This document shows positions 7,873-15,828 of a stretch of 52,227 bases of DNA, one piece after another. Numbering within the stretch: the stretch's first letter is position 1; each line of letters begins with the position of its first letter. The stretch comes from Methylobacterium sp. J-088 (GTDB lineage: Bacteria > Pseudomonadota > Alphaproteobacteria > Rhizobiales > Beijerinckiaceae). Where the stretch lies: NCBI RefSeq assembly GCF_022829295.1, contig NZ_JAKSYH010000089.1, positions 1 through 52,227 on the forward strand, given 5' to 3'. The notes beneath the pieces are model-generated. The model saw only the letters and a program-made list of their open reading frames with translations, searched no databases and had not been told where the DNA came from. A program made the translations under genes and the position numbers.

Positions 7873-10125
7873 ATGACCCAGACCTTCAGCTCCACCGGCC
7901 GCGACACCTTCGTGGGCACCCCGCGCAGCCGCATCGACGGCCCCGCCAAGGTTACCGGCCTCGCCAAATACGCGGGCGAGTTCGCCGCCCCCAACCTCGC
8001 CTATGGGTACGTGGTGTCGAGCGCCATCGCCAAGGGCCGGATCGCGGCGATCGACGCGACCAAGGCCGAGGCGGTGCCGGGCGTCCTCAAGGTGCTCACC
8101 CACGAAAATCGGCCGCGCACCGCGTGGCGGGACAAGAACTTCCAGGATCAGGTGGCGCCCCCCGGCTCGCCGTTCCGCGCCCTCTACGACGACCTGATCG
8201 CTTTCAGCGGCCAGCCGGTCGCCCTGGTGGTGGCCGAGGATTTCGAAACGGCGCGCTACGCCGCATCACTGGTCCACGTGACCTACGCGGCGCAGGAGCC
8301 GCGGACCGACCTGGGGGCTCTGCGCGGCACCGCCTACGACCCGCCGGGCAAGCGCCAGGGCATCAAGCCGCCGCCGAAGCCCTGGGGCGACGCCGACGCG
8401 GCTTTCGACAGCGCACCGGTCCGCGTGCAGGGCGCCTACAGCCTCGCCGACGAGCACCACAACCCGATGGAGCCGCATGCCTCCACCGTCGTTGTGGAGC
8501 AGGACGGGACCTACACGGTCTACGACAAGATCCAGGGCGTCTCGAACAGCCACCAGTATCTCACCAACGTCTTCGGCTTGAAGCCCGATCAGGTGCGGGT
8601 GCTCAACCCCTATCTCGGCGGCGGCTTCGGCTCGGGCCTGCGCCCGCAGTACCAGCTGTTCCTGGCGATGCTGGCCGCGCAGGAGCTGAAGCGCTCCGTC
8701 CGCGTGACCCTGACCCGCGATCAGATGTGGAGCTTCACCTACCGGTCCGAGGCGCTGCAGACGATCGCGCTCGGCGCCGAGCCGGACGGAACGCTGACGG
8801 CTCTGCGGCACGACGCCGTCCAGGGCACCTCGCAGTACGAGGATTACCAGGAGGTCGTCGTCAACTGGTCGGGCGTCCTGTACAAATGCGACAACGTCGC
8901 CCTCGGCTACCGGCTGGTGAAGCTCGACACGCCGACGCCGGGCGACATGCGCGCCCCCGGCGCGGTCACCGGCGTGTTCGCCATCGAAACCGCCATGGAC
9001 GAACTCGCCTACGCGATCGGGATGGACCCGATCGCGCTGCGGCTGAAGAACTACGCCGAATCCGACGCCACCGCCGAAGGCAAGCCGTTCGGCTCGAAGG
9101 AGCTGCGCCGCTGCTTCGCGCTCGGCGCCGAACGCTTCGGCTGGGCGAAGCGTAAGCCCGAGCCGCGCGCCACTCGCGAGGGACGGGAGCTGGTCGGCTG
9201 GGGCGTAGCCACCGGCATCTGGGAATCGATGATGATGCAGTCGAGCGCCATCGCGACCCTGACGCCGGACGGCCGCCTGACGGTCGGCAATTCCACCGGC
9301 GACATCGGCACCGGCACCTACACGATCCTGACCCAGATCGCCGCCGACACGCTCGGCCTGCCGATGGAGTCGGTCACCACCAAGCTCGGCGACACCCGCC
9401 TGCCCGAGGCTCCGGTCGCGGGCGGCTCATGGACGGCGGCTTCCTCGGGCACCGCCGTGATGAAGGCCTGCCGCACCGTCGGCGAACAGGTGTTCAAGCT
9501 CGCCCGCGCGATGGAACACTCGCCGCTCGCCAATGTCGATTTCGATCGGGCGGTGTTCGCGGACGGCCGCATTGCGGTCGCCGGCGATCCGGGCCGCAGC
9601 GTTGCCCTGGTGGAGGTGCTGCAGGCGGCAGGCGTCGACAAGGTCGAGGCGGTCGAGGAAGCCGGCCCGGACAAGGACTTCAATCAGGCCTACGAGGCCT
9701 ACACTCATTCGGCGATCTTCGCCGAGGTGAAGGTCGACGAGGAACTGGGGCAGGTTCGGGTCACACGCATCGTCTCGGCGATCGCGGCCGGCAAGATCCT
9801 GAACCCGAAGACGGCGCGCAGCCAGATCCTCGGCGGCGTGGTGATGGGGATCGGCTCGGCGCTGGAGGAGGAGTCGATGCTCGACCACCGGGTCGGCCGG
9901 TTCATGAACCACAATCTCGGCGAGTACCATGTGCCGGTAAACGCCGACATCTACGACATCGACGTGATCTTCGTGGACGAGGAGGACAAGGCGAATCCGC
10001 TGGGCGTAAAGGGCCTCGGCGAGATCGGCATCGTCGGCACCGCGGCGGCGATTACCAACGCGGTGTTCCACGCCACCGGCAAGCGGGTGCGTCATCTGCC
10101 GATCACGGTCGACAAGCTGCTGTGA
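7873..10125 (+). CDS. Molybdenum hydroxylase Moco-binding catalytic subunit (PaoC/YagR-like)
   Basis: A 750-residue large subunit that would oxidise aldehydes or aromatic/heterocyclic substrates with water as the oxygen source. Moco-binding segments include GGGFGSGLRPQYQ, MRAPGAVTGVFAIETAMDELA and GTGTYTILTQIAADTLG. The C-terminal VKGLGEIGIVGTAA holds the catalytic glutamate of the family. Length and the three-gene order 2Fe-2S, FAD, Moco match PaoABC. The start ATG 7873 gives MTQTFSSTG before the RIDGPAKVTGLAKYAGE domain start. The fourth gene of the E. coli set, paoD (XdhC-like Moco insertion), is not adjacent, so maturation must use a gene elsewhere. Substrate unknown. Confidence 0.93.
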   Translation: MTQTFSSTGRDTFVGTPRSRIDGPAKVTGLAKYAGEFAAPNLAYGYVVSSAIAKGRIAAIDATKAEAVPGVLKVLTHENRPRTAWRDKNFQDQVAPPGSPFRALYDDLIAFSGQPVALVVAEDFETARYAASLVHVTYAAQEPRTDLGALRGTAYDPPGKRQGIKPPPKPWGDADAAFDSAPVRVQGAYSLADEHHNPMEPHASTVVVEQDGTYTVYDKIQGVSNSHQYLTNVFGLKPDQVRVLNPYLGGGFGSGLRPQYQLFLAMLAAQELKRSVRVTLTRDQMWSFTYRSEALQTIALGAEPDGTLTALRHDAVQGTSQYEDYQEVVVNWSGVLYKCDNVALGYRLVKLDTPTPGDMRAPGAVTGVFAIETAMDELAYAIGMDPIALRLKNYAESDATAEGKPFGSKELRRCFALGAERFGWAKRKPEPRATREGRELVGWGVATGIWESMMMQSSAIATLTPDGRLTVGNSTGDIGTGTYTILTQIAADTLGLPMESVTTKLGDTRLPEAPVAGGSWTAASSGTAVMKACRTVGEQVFKLARAMEHSPLANVDFDRAVFADGRIAVAGDPGRSVALVEVLQAAGVDKVEAVEEAGPDKDFNQAYEAYTHSAIFAEVKVDEELGQVRVTRIVSAIAAGKILNPKTARSQILGGVVMGIGSALEEESMLDHRVGRFMNHNLGEYHVPVNADIYDIDVIFVDEEDKANPLGVKGLGEIGIVGTAAAITNAVFHATGKRVRHLPITVDKLL

Positions 10126-10172
10126 GGTGCGGGGGCGGAGGGCCGCTTCGTGGAAGGTGTGCGGGATCCGAG

Positions 10173-10282
10173 ATCAGGTTCCGATGACGCTCAACCTGTT
10201 CGGGAAAGGGCGGCGCAGAATGAATCGCGCCGCCTTCTTCCGGGCGCATGCAGGATCAGCCGAATGCCACCCGGGGCTCAGC
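10173..10282 (+). repeat. Diverged second copy of the 6065-6193 element
   Basis: This spacer stretch aligns with the minus strand of 6081-6175: AGGTTCCG at the left, ACCTGTTCGGGAAAGG and AATGAATCGCG in the middle, CCGGGCGCATGC and GAATGCCACCCGGGG at the right. The 15-bp terminal repeats seen in the other copy are eroded here. The two copies flank the molybdenum hydroxylase operon in opposite orientation. Confidence 0.6.
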
Positions 10283-10320
10283 GTAAGGGCACGCTGCATA
10301 GCGGCGCTCTCTGAAAGCCC

Positions 10321-10758
10321 GTGAGCCACCTGCTGCAATCCTGGCGCTTCTGGGCGCTCGCCGCCGCGGGGTTCGCGGCGCTCACCGCGATCCTCGCCAA
10401 GCTCGGCGTGTCGGGCGTCCCGTCGGACGTCGCGACCCTCGTGCGCACGGCGGTCATCCTGATCTTCGCCGGCCTGATCGTCGTCGCCTCCGGGCAGGCG
10501 AGCGGGCTGGCGCAGATTTCCGGCCGCAGCCTCGTGTTCCTGATCCTGTCCGGGCTCGCCACCGGGGCGTCCTGGCTGTGCTACTTCCGGGCGCTGTCGC
10601 TGGGCGATGCCGCCCGGGTCGCGCCCCTCGACAAGCTCAGCGTCGTGCTTGTGGCGATCCTCGGGACGAGCCTGCTCGGCGAAACGCTCAGCCTCGCCGC
10701 CTGGACCGGGGTCGCTCTGATCGCCGCCGGGGCCGCCCTCGTCGCCTCCGGCTGGTGA
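10321..10758 (+). CDS. Single-domain EamA/DMT-type membrane transporter
   Basis: A 145-residue hydrophobic protein with about five transmembrane segments, forming one EamA (drug/metabolite transporter) repeat rather than the usual two. Characteristic text is FWALAAAGFAALTAILAKLGVSGV at the start, LSGLATGASWLCYFRALSLGDAA in the middle and PLDKLSVVLVAILGTSLLGETLS before the final helix. One-repeat family members act as dimers in the inner membrane; substrates are usually unknown. It starts at GTG 10321 with only a weak GAAAG upstream; no upstream alternative is better. It stands alone after the aldehyde oxidoreductase operon. Confidence 0.85.
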   Translation: MSHLLQSWRFWALAAAGFAALTAILAKLGVSGVPSDVATLVRTAVILIFAGLIVVASGQASGLAQISGRSLVFLILSGLATGASWLCYFRALSLGDAARVAPLDKLSVVLVAILGTSLLGETLSLAAWTGVALIAAGAALVASGW

Positions 10759-10823
10759 CGCCGCACACCGATCCGTTAACCCGACCGGCGCATTCTGGCG
10801 GTGCCTCGTGCAAGGGGACCGCC

Positions 10824-10979
10824 ATGGATTGGCTCTACCGCGGCTTCGAGACCTCGCTCCTCGGTCTCGCCCTGTGTCTCGGACTCGCGGCCTGCCTGAC
10901 GCTGGGCACCGACAGGTCGCCAAGCGGCGCACTCGCCATCACGCTGCCGATGCTCACGGTGACCGCCCCCGCGCCCTGA
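10824..10979 (+). CDS. Small membrane or lipoprotein-like peptide, 51 aa, unknown
   Basis: ATG 10824 is preceded by AAGGGGA at 10812-10818, a good ribosome binding site. The frame encodes 51 residues beginning MDWLYRGFETSLLGLAL, with one hydrophobic segment ending at a cysteine (GLAAC) and a C-terminal TLPMLTVTAPAP tail. The segment could be a transmembrane helix or a lipoprotein-type signal (LxAC). I recognise no family. It lies 65 bases after the EamA gene on the same strand and converges on another small gene. The ribosome binding site and GC-rich third positions are the main support. Confidence 0.5.
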   Translation: MDWLYRGFETSLLGLALCLGLAACLTLGTDRSPSGALAITLPMLTVTAPAP

Positions 10980-10990
10980 GGCGCCTCCCC

Positions 10991-11158
10991 TCATGCCGCG
11001 TTCCGCACGGTGTAGCTGTAGACGCCCGCTCCCAGCCCGAGGAACAGCAGCAGCCCGACGATGAGTGCGGGGCCGCCGCTCGACTCCGCGACGAGCGCGA
11101 GCGGCGCATCGTGTCCGTGACAATGGGGTTGCGCACCCAGTTCCGTGAAATCCTTCAT
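10991..11158 (-). CDS. Small single-pass membrane protein, 55 aa, unknown
   Basis: The minus-strand frame from ATG 11158 to TGA 10991 encodes 55 residues. The N-terminal half is hydrophilic and histidine-containing (ELGAQPHCHGHDAPL), followed by one clear transmembrane segment (ALIVGLLLFLGLGAGVYSY) and a short TVRNAA tail. Codons are strongly GC3-biased in the membrane half, as in real genes here. No strong ribosome binding site is seen. The HCHGH cluster might bind metal, but this is speculation from composition. No family recognised. Confidence 0.45.
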   Translation of the reverse strand: MKDFTELGAQPHCHGHDAPLALVAESSGGPALIVGLLLFLGLGAGVYSYTVRNAA

Positions 11159-11716
11159 CTCGACTTAGGTACGAGTTTGCGTTTTTTGAAAAACAACGAT
11201 CTGACATTTTCTACTGGTCGCCGATTGCGATTAAATGATTTATCGGAACGACCATAAAAACATTTTGGATTTGAAGGCTGCCCATCGAAAATTATGGATC
11301 CGAAAGGTCAAGACATGTCGCGGTTCCAAGGCGGAGCCCTGGAACCCCTCTCAGCGCTTTGCCCCGCGCACCCCGCCAAAGGGCGAAGCCCCAGCCCTTT
11401 CAGGGTGTTTGCGGAAGCACCGGGACACTGGCAAGCGCGCTCTCCTCTCTTGGCGATCCCGGGCTTGCCCGGGATCGCTCAAGCTTGCGGGGAGGCGTTG
11501 GAGGTGGTGCACAAGGCACCGGAACGCTCCATCCTGCACCACCCCCACCCCCGACCCCTCCCCGCAAGGGGGGAGGGCAAATCACGGTTCTCTTTCAATA
11601 CCGCAGAGTCACGAATTGCGATCCTTGCAATCGGCCCGAACACCTTGGGGGGGTTGGGCGAAGCCCTTTGACGATCCCGAATCGGAGGTTGGCCGGGCTC
11701 GGGGATCGTCCGTCCG
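11159..11716. repeat. Gene-free spacer rich in palindromic repeats
   Basis: About 560 bases without a convincing gene. It opens with an AT-rich patch (11160-11300). Bases 11302-11410 resemble 17223-17310: AAAGGTC-AGAC, GGCGGAGCCCTG, CTCAGC and CCCGCCAAAGGGC occur in the same order in both. A strong hairpin, CGATCCCGGG/CCCGGGATCG with a 4-base loop, sits at 11454-11477. A CCCCTCCCC/GGGGGAGGG hairpin lies near 11547-11576. An inverted repeat (ACGATCCCGA/TCGGGGATCGT) spans roughly 11670-11710, just past the GST stop, and may act as its terminator. Confidence 0.6.
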
Positions 11717-12397
11717 TCAGGCGGCGGTCTGGGTGGCGCGGAACATGAAGCCCCGAGCTTCGTCATCCATCTCGGCCTTGAACGTGTGGCGACCCTTCAA
11801 CGCTTCCGCCGCCTGGGCAGCCGGCCGGGCGTTGATCGCGTCGAGAAGACGCTTCACGTTGGGCATGTCCTTGAAGGCCTCATCGCCGAGCACGAACGGC
11901 ACCATACGGGCCCAGCCCCACACCGCCATGTCGACGATCGTGTAGGTCTCGCCCAGCACGTAAGCGCGGTCCTTCAACTGCTGGTCGAGGACGCCCCAGT
12001 GACGGCGCGCCTCGTAGGTGTAACGCTCGGTGGCGTAGGCGCCGCCATCCCGCGCGAAGTGGCGGAAATGCACGCACTGACCCGAGAACGGCCCGATGCC
12101 GGTGGCCACGAACATCAGCCAGGACAGCATCTCGCCCCGCGCCGGCTCGCCCTCGGGCAGGAACAGCCCGGTCTTGCCCGCGAGGTAGAGCAGGATCGCG
12201 TTCGAATCGAACACCGTCACGTCGCCGTCGACGATTGCCGGCACTTTCCCGTTCGGGTTGATTGCCGAATAGCCGGGGTCGAACTGCTCGCCCTTGCGGG
12301 TATCCACCGGCACCGTCTCGTAGGGGAGGCCCATCTCCTCAAGACAGAGGGCGACCTTCATGGGGTTGGGGCTGAGATTGTAGAAGAATCGAATCAC
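11717..12397 (-). CDS. Glutathione S-transferase family protein
   Basis: A 226-residue cytosolic GST. The N-terminal thioredoxin-like domain has the catalytic-region NLSPNPMKVAL, the cis-proline motif NGKVPAIVD and the glutathione-binding DSNAILLYLA. The all-helical C-terminal domain carries YVLGETYTIVDMAVWGW. The pattern is closest to the Ure2p/YfcG-like group, which often has disulfide-bond reductase or detoxification activity. GTG 12397 is chosen because AGGGAG lies 7 bases upstream and the domain starts at once. It is followed 73 bases upstream on the same strand by the M48 peptidase gene. Substrate unknown. Confidence 0.9.
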   Translation of the reverse strand: MIRFFYNLSPNPMKVALCLEEMGLPYETVPVDTRKGEQFDPGYSAINPNGKVPAIVDGDVTVFDSNAILLYLAGKTGLFLPEGEPARGEMLSWLMFVATGIGPFSGQCVHFRHFARDGGAYATERYTYEARRHWGVLDQQLKDRAYVLGETYTIVDMAVWGWARMVPFVLGDEAFKDMPNVKRLLDAINARPAAQAAEALKGRHTFKAEMDDEARGFMFRATQTAA

Positions 12398-12470
12398 GGC
12401 GCTCTCCCTGAACGATCCCGGAAGAATGTCCGGGGCCGCGCGCGGCACAAGCCGCAACCGCGCAGGGCGG

Positions 12471-13952
12471 CTATTCGGTCACGATCTTGTAGCTGCGGCC
12501 CGGCACCAGCGCGGCGCCCCGTTCCAGTCCGTTGAGGACGAGGAACCGGTCGAGCGCCCGATCGGGCACCGCCATGCGGCGGGCGAGTTCCTCGGCGCTG
12601 GTCGAGGCCGCCTGGACTACCTGCAGATGCAGGGGGCGCAGCACCGCCTCATCGGGGGAAATCGCCCCGAGGGTCTCGGTCCAGCGGCGGAAGGCCGGGT
12701 CGGGATCGGTCGCGCCCTTGGCAGCCATGATCATCCGGTAGGTCGAATCGCCGATCCGGATCGCCGCGAGGCGGAAGGTCCATTCCTTGCCCCGCGACAG
12801 CGCGAAGGCGGCCGGGTGGCCGGCCACCTCCCGGGTCTCGAAGCCCGCCGGATCGAACGCGTCGTTCCAGCTCGCCTTCAGCACGGCGTCGAGGGGCTGG
12901 CCGTCCTTGGCTTCGATCTGGTCGAACAGCAGGCGGCGGTTGCCGTCCGTGGTCGTGCCGAGGACCGCCGAGCGGGTGTTCTCGAGGGCGAACCCCTCCG
13001 GCACCTCGAACGCGATGCCCAGCCCCGGATGGATGAAGCGGTGCCCCCGCACGGCCCCGTCGCGCGGGTTGTCGCCGTAGGCGAGCCCGTCCACCGCGGC
13101 GAGGTAGGCGGCCCGGTCGTCGGTGCCGATGCCCGGCGCGCCGATGCGGCGGGCTGCCCGGGTGACCTGGGTGATGCGCTCGGCCGTGCCCGGATGGGTC
13201 GCCAGCATGTCGGGCTCGGTGGCGCTGTTCGCCTTCAGCCCCGTCGAGCGGTTGAGGGCGGTGAGGAAGCGGCCGGCCGCGAACGGATCGTAGCCGGCCT
13301 TGGCCAGCGTGCGCACGCCGGTGGCGTCGGCTTCCAGCTCTTGCTCCCGGGAGAAGCGGGCCAGGGCGAAGCGCGACTGGCTCTGAAGCTGCGCGCCGGT
13401 ATCGGGATCGTTCAGCACGTCCCGCACGACCCGGCTGACCAGCGCCGAGCGCAGTTCCAGCTCGCTGCGGGCGGTGGCGTGGTTGAGGGTCACGTGCGCC
13501 ATCTCGTGCGCCAGCACGGCCGCGACCTCCGAGGTGTCGCTCGCCAGCGCCACCAGCCCGCGGGTGGCATAGAGCCGCCCGTTCGGGAGCGCGAAGGCGT
13601 TGACCACCGGCGAATCGAGCAGCGTCACCACGTAGCTCTGGTCGGGCCGGTCGCTCGCCTTCACGAGGCGGTCGGTCACCTCCGTGAGCATCCGCGTCAC
13701 GTTGGGCGCGCGGGCCTCGCCCCCGAAGGAGGCCACGAGCTTGAGATGGTCGGCATCCGCGACGCGCTCGCGGCCCGTCGTGCGCGGCGCCTCCACAGGA
13801 ACCCGCACCACCGCCGGCTGAATGGTCGCCGTGGTCTGGTCGGCCACGCAGGCACCCAGCAGGATGCTGGACGCCACGGCCGCGGCACAGGCTGCCGCCG
13901 CCTTGCGCGGGAAACGTCCCGCCCCCCGAAATTCCCCCGAGATCCCGCCCAT
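12471..13952 (-). CDS. M48 family zinc metalloprotease, lipoprotein
   Basis: A 493-residue exported peptidase. The N-terminus has a hydrophobic segment ending in a lipobox (ILLGAC), suggesting attachment to a membrane in the periplasm. The catalytic HEMAH lies at residues 149-153, with a downstream EADATG supplying the third zinc ligand. This matches BepA/LoiP/YfgC-type M48B peptidases that police outer-membrane assembly. The C-terminal 150 residues end in a LysM-like NGLERGAALVPGRSYKIV. The gene starts 5 bases after the upstream SNase-like gene, so the two form an operon. Natural substrates cannot be read from the sequence. Confidence 0.88.
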   Translation of the reverse strand: MGGISGEFRGAGRFPRKAAAACAAAVASSILLGACVADQTTATIQPAVVRVPVEAPRTTGRERVADADHLKLVASFGGEARAPNVTRMLTEVTDRLVKASDRPDQSYVVTLLDSPVVNAFALPNGRLYATRGLVALASDTSEVAAVLAHEMAHVTLNHATARSELELRSALVSRVVRDVLNDPDTGAQLQSQSRFALARFSREQELEADATGVRTLAKAGYDPFAAGRFLTALNRSTGLKANSATEPDMLATHPGTAERITQVTRAARRIGAPGIGTDDRAAYLAAVDGLAYGDNPRDGAVRGHRFIHPGLGIAFEVPEGFALENTRSAVLGTTTDGNRRLLFDQIEAKDGQPLDAVLKASWNDAFDPAGFETREVAGHPAAFALSRGKEWTFRLAAIRIGDSTYRMIMAAKGATDPDPAFRRWTETLGAISPDEAVLRPLHLQVVQAASTSAEELARRMAVPDRALDRFLVLNGLERGAALVPGRSYKIVTE

Positions 13953-13957
13953 CGCGA

Positions 13958-14791
13958 TCAGCGCCGCAGCCCCCGTTCCGTCTCCGGGCCGGCCTCGGGC
14001 CGGTCCGCCTCGCTGAGGACCTCGATGGCGTCGGCCCCGGCCTCCAGGGTCGGACCGCGCCAGATCTCCAGGATGCCGCGCACCCGCACGGTCCGGCCTT
14101 CGAGCGAGGCCGCACTCAAACCACGGGCACGCACCATTCGCCAAGTGCGTTTCGATACCGTCACCGTGAGCGCGTCCGCGCCCCGGGCTCCGAAATCGAG
14201 ATAGGTCCGGGCGCCGCGCTCGCCGACATGGCGCAGCCGGCCCTCCACCACGACGAAGCGCCCGGAGAACGCGCGGAGCGCCGGGCCGTCGGTTGCCGCC
14301 GGGAGCGGCTCCCGCCACAGGCCGCGGCGTTTGGCCTGCGCAGCGGCCTCGACCAGACGCAGGGCCGGGCGGCACAGCGAATCGGCCTCGTTCGCGTCGG
14401 CAAAGGCGAGACCTTCGCCGATCAGCCCGCCCGCGAGATCCGTGTCGCCCTCCGCGACCTGGATGTCGGCCCGCTCCCGGCCCCAGCGATCGGGCTGCCC
14501 GCGGGGCATCACCGTGAGTCCGCTAACCCGCCGGGCCTCAAGCCAGCCCCGCGCCGCGGCGGCGGGTTCCGGGGCGTCCGGCCAGCGCAGCGAGTCAAGC
14601 ACCGCACGGCCCCCCGAGGCGAGGCGGATCTCGCCCCGGAGCCCGACGCCCGCCAACACCTCGGCGCGCGCCGGTCCCGCCATGCAATCCGCCACACCGC
14701 CTCGCGGTGCGCCCCGCACGGAGGTCACCGTCGCCCACGCCGCCAGCAGCGCGGCCCCGATCCGCTTCGCCGCGCCCACCGTACCGCGCAT
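13958..14791 (-). CDS. SNase-like (thermonuclease-fold) exported protein
   Basis: A 277-residue protein with a hydrophobic leader (IGAALLAAWATVTSV). The region with AAARGWLEARRVSGLTVM, DRWGRERADI and GGLIGEGLAFAD resembles staphylococcal nuclease homologs, including the LIGEGLA helix and the CRPALRLVEAAAQAKRRGLW segment that ends the TNase domain. The C-terminal part (GRFVVVEGRLRHVGERGARTYLDFG, VRVRGILEI) looks like an OB-fold nucleic-acid-binding segment. The usual catalytic arginine/aspartate set is not clearly complete, so nuclease activity is uncertain. It precedes the M48 peptidase by 5 bases; a shared envelope role is plausible but unproven. Confidence 0.75.
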   Translation of the reverse strand: MRGTVGAAKRIGAALLAAWATVTSVRGAPRGGVADCMAGPARAEVLAGVGLRGEIRLASGGRAVLDSLRWPDAPEPAAAARGWLEARRVSGLTVMPRGQPDRWGRERADIQVAEGDTDLAGGLIGEGLAFADANEADSLCRPALRLVEAAAQAKRRGLWREPLPAATDGPALRAFSGRFVVVEGRLRHVGERGARTYLDFGARGADALTVTVSKRTWRMVRARGLSAASLEGRTVRVRGILEIWRGPTLEAGADAIEVLSEADRPEAGPETERGLRR

Positions 14792-14884
14792 CCGACACCC
14801 CGGGACATCATGCGCCGTGAAACGCGCCTGTCCACCCGGGCGTAGTTGGCCTGCGGCGGGGGAAATGCTATGGAGCCTGCGGTT

Positions 14885-15227
14885 GTCTCCGTAGCTCAGC
14901 TGGACAGAGCACAGGTTTCCTAGACAGGTTCAATTGGGCGTCGCATCGGGAAACCGCGCGGCGGATCCGCTCAAAGTCGGGGAAAGCTTCCGGCGCCGGC
15001 GCCTCACCGCCCGGCACCCTGCCGATCCCGAGCCAAGCCCGCCCGGCGCACCCGCGCCTCGCAGGAAGGTGTAGAGACTAGACGGGCGGCACCTAAAGGC
15101 CGGGCGCGAGTCCGGTCCAAGGTGAAGGGATAGTCCAGACCACGAACGCAGCCCTCGGGGTGCGGCGGCGAAAGCCGAAGTGGTATGAAACCTGGGGTCG
15201 CAGGTTCGAGCCCTGCCGGGGACGCCA
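14885..15227 (+). tRNA. tRNA-Arg(CCU), split by a group I intron
   Basis: The 5' exon (14885-14921) and 3' exon (15188-15227) join into a complete 77-nt cloverleaf. The acceptor stem GTCTCCG pairs with CGGGGAC, with discriminator G and encoded CCA. The D stem is GCTC/GAGC, the anticodon stem CAGGT/ACCTG, the anticodon loop TT-CCT-AA and the T arm GCAGG-TTCGAGC-CCTGC. The intron lies directly after the third anticodon base (U36), the position used in Agrobacterium tRNA-Arg(CCU) and other bacterial tRNA introns. It would decode AGG. Ordinary tRNA searches without intron handling can miss it. Confidence 0.95.
14922..15187 (+). ncRNA. Self-splicing group I intron (IC3-like) in tRNA-Arg(CCU)
   Basis: This 266-nt insert follows exon residue U36 and ends in G, as group I introns do. 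P1 is formed by exon CCU with intron GGG (14936-14938), giving the required U-G wobble at the 5' splice site. P7 is GACTA (15076-15080) with TAGTC (15131-15135), inside the conserved GAGACTAGACGG and GATAGTCCAGA core. P8 is CACCT (15090-15094) with AGGTG (15120-15124). CCAC/GTGG closes a P9 domain just before the 3' splice site. AAGGTGTAGAGACTAGACGG and GGTGAAGG-ATAGTCCAG closely resemble the Azoarcus tRNA-Ile IC3 intron. No homing endonuclease is encoded. Confidence 0.94.
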
Positions 15228-15357
15228 TCCTTTCCGGTCCTAAGGTGCCGCACAGCCGGATCCTTCACCTTGTCGATCGCCCACCGGTGACAAGATCGCC
15301 GGCGCGCGCTAAGCTTTGCCGCCAGGAATCGTGGCAAGGGGGTGGGCGAGCTTCTTC

Positions 15358-15765
15358 ATGGCGGGTCAGAAAACCGATCAGCGCGACGTCTATGTCGGGC
15401 AGCGCATCGCTGAGCAGCGGCGGAAGGCATCCCTCACGCAGCGCCGCGTCGCGCAAAGCTTCGGTATGTCTGCCGCCCAGCTCCAGAAGTACGAGAAGGG
15501 CACGAACCGGATCAGCGCCGTCCATCTCGACATCTTCTCCCGGATGACCGGTGTGCCGATGGACTATTTCTTCAAGGGCATGCCGCGGACCGATGACTTC
15601 GTCGCCCCCGGATTCGGCGAGCGCGAGCAGGCATCCCTGTCCGACAGCGGGCTGAAGGGGCTGGCCGAGGTCGTGGGTCGCCACATCATCGAGAATTGCT
15701 CCGAGGAGACCCGCCGCGACGTCGCCGACGCGATCCGCGCCCTGGAGAGCAAGCTCGGCAACTAG
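15358..15765 (+). CDS. XRE-family helix-turn-helix regulator
   Basis: A 135-residue DNA-binding protein with an N-terminal Cro/CI-type HTH (residues about 10-65: VGQRIAEQRRKASLTQRRVAQSFGMSAAQLQKYEKGTNRISA) followed by a HLDIFSRMTGVPMDYFF segment and an acidic C-terminus. In many Hyphomicrobiales a gene of this type sits directly upstream of metK-trmB, as here, but its target is not established. Palindromes between it and metK are candidate binding sites. The start at ATG 15358 keeps the family N-terminus; an in-frame start at 15316 would overlap an uninformative leader. It begins 130 bases after the intron-containing tRNA. Confidence 0.9.
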   Translation: MAGQKTDQRDVYVGQRIAEQRRKASLTQRRVAQSFGMSAAQLQKYEKGTNRISAVHLDIFSRMTGVPMDYFFKGMPRTDDFVAPGFGEREQASLSDSGLKGLAEVVGRHIIENCSEETRRDVADAIRALESKLGN

Positions 15766-15828
15766 AACGGTGCTCCGACAGGCATCATCGGCTTTGGCAA
15801 AAAGCTGAGCCCGAGCGATAACTGACAG

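Noticed and set aside
14930..15337. Minus-strand open frames across the tRNA and intron
   Set aside because: They are antisense to a well-supported tRNA and group I intron and show no protein family signal.
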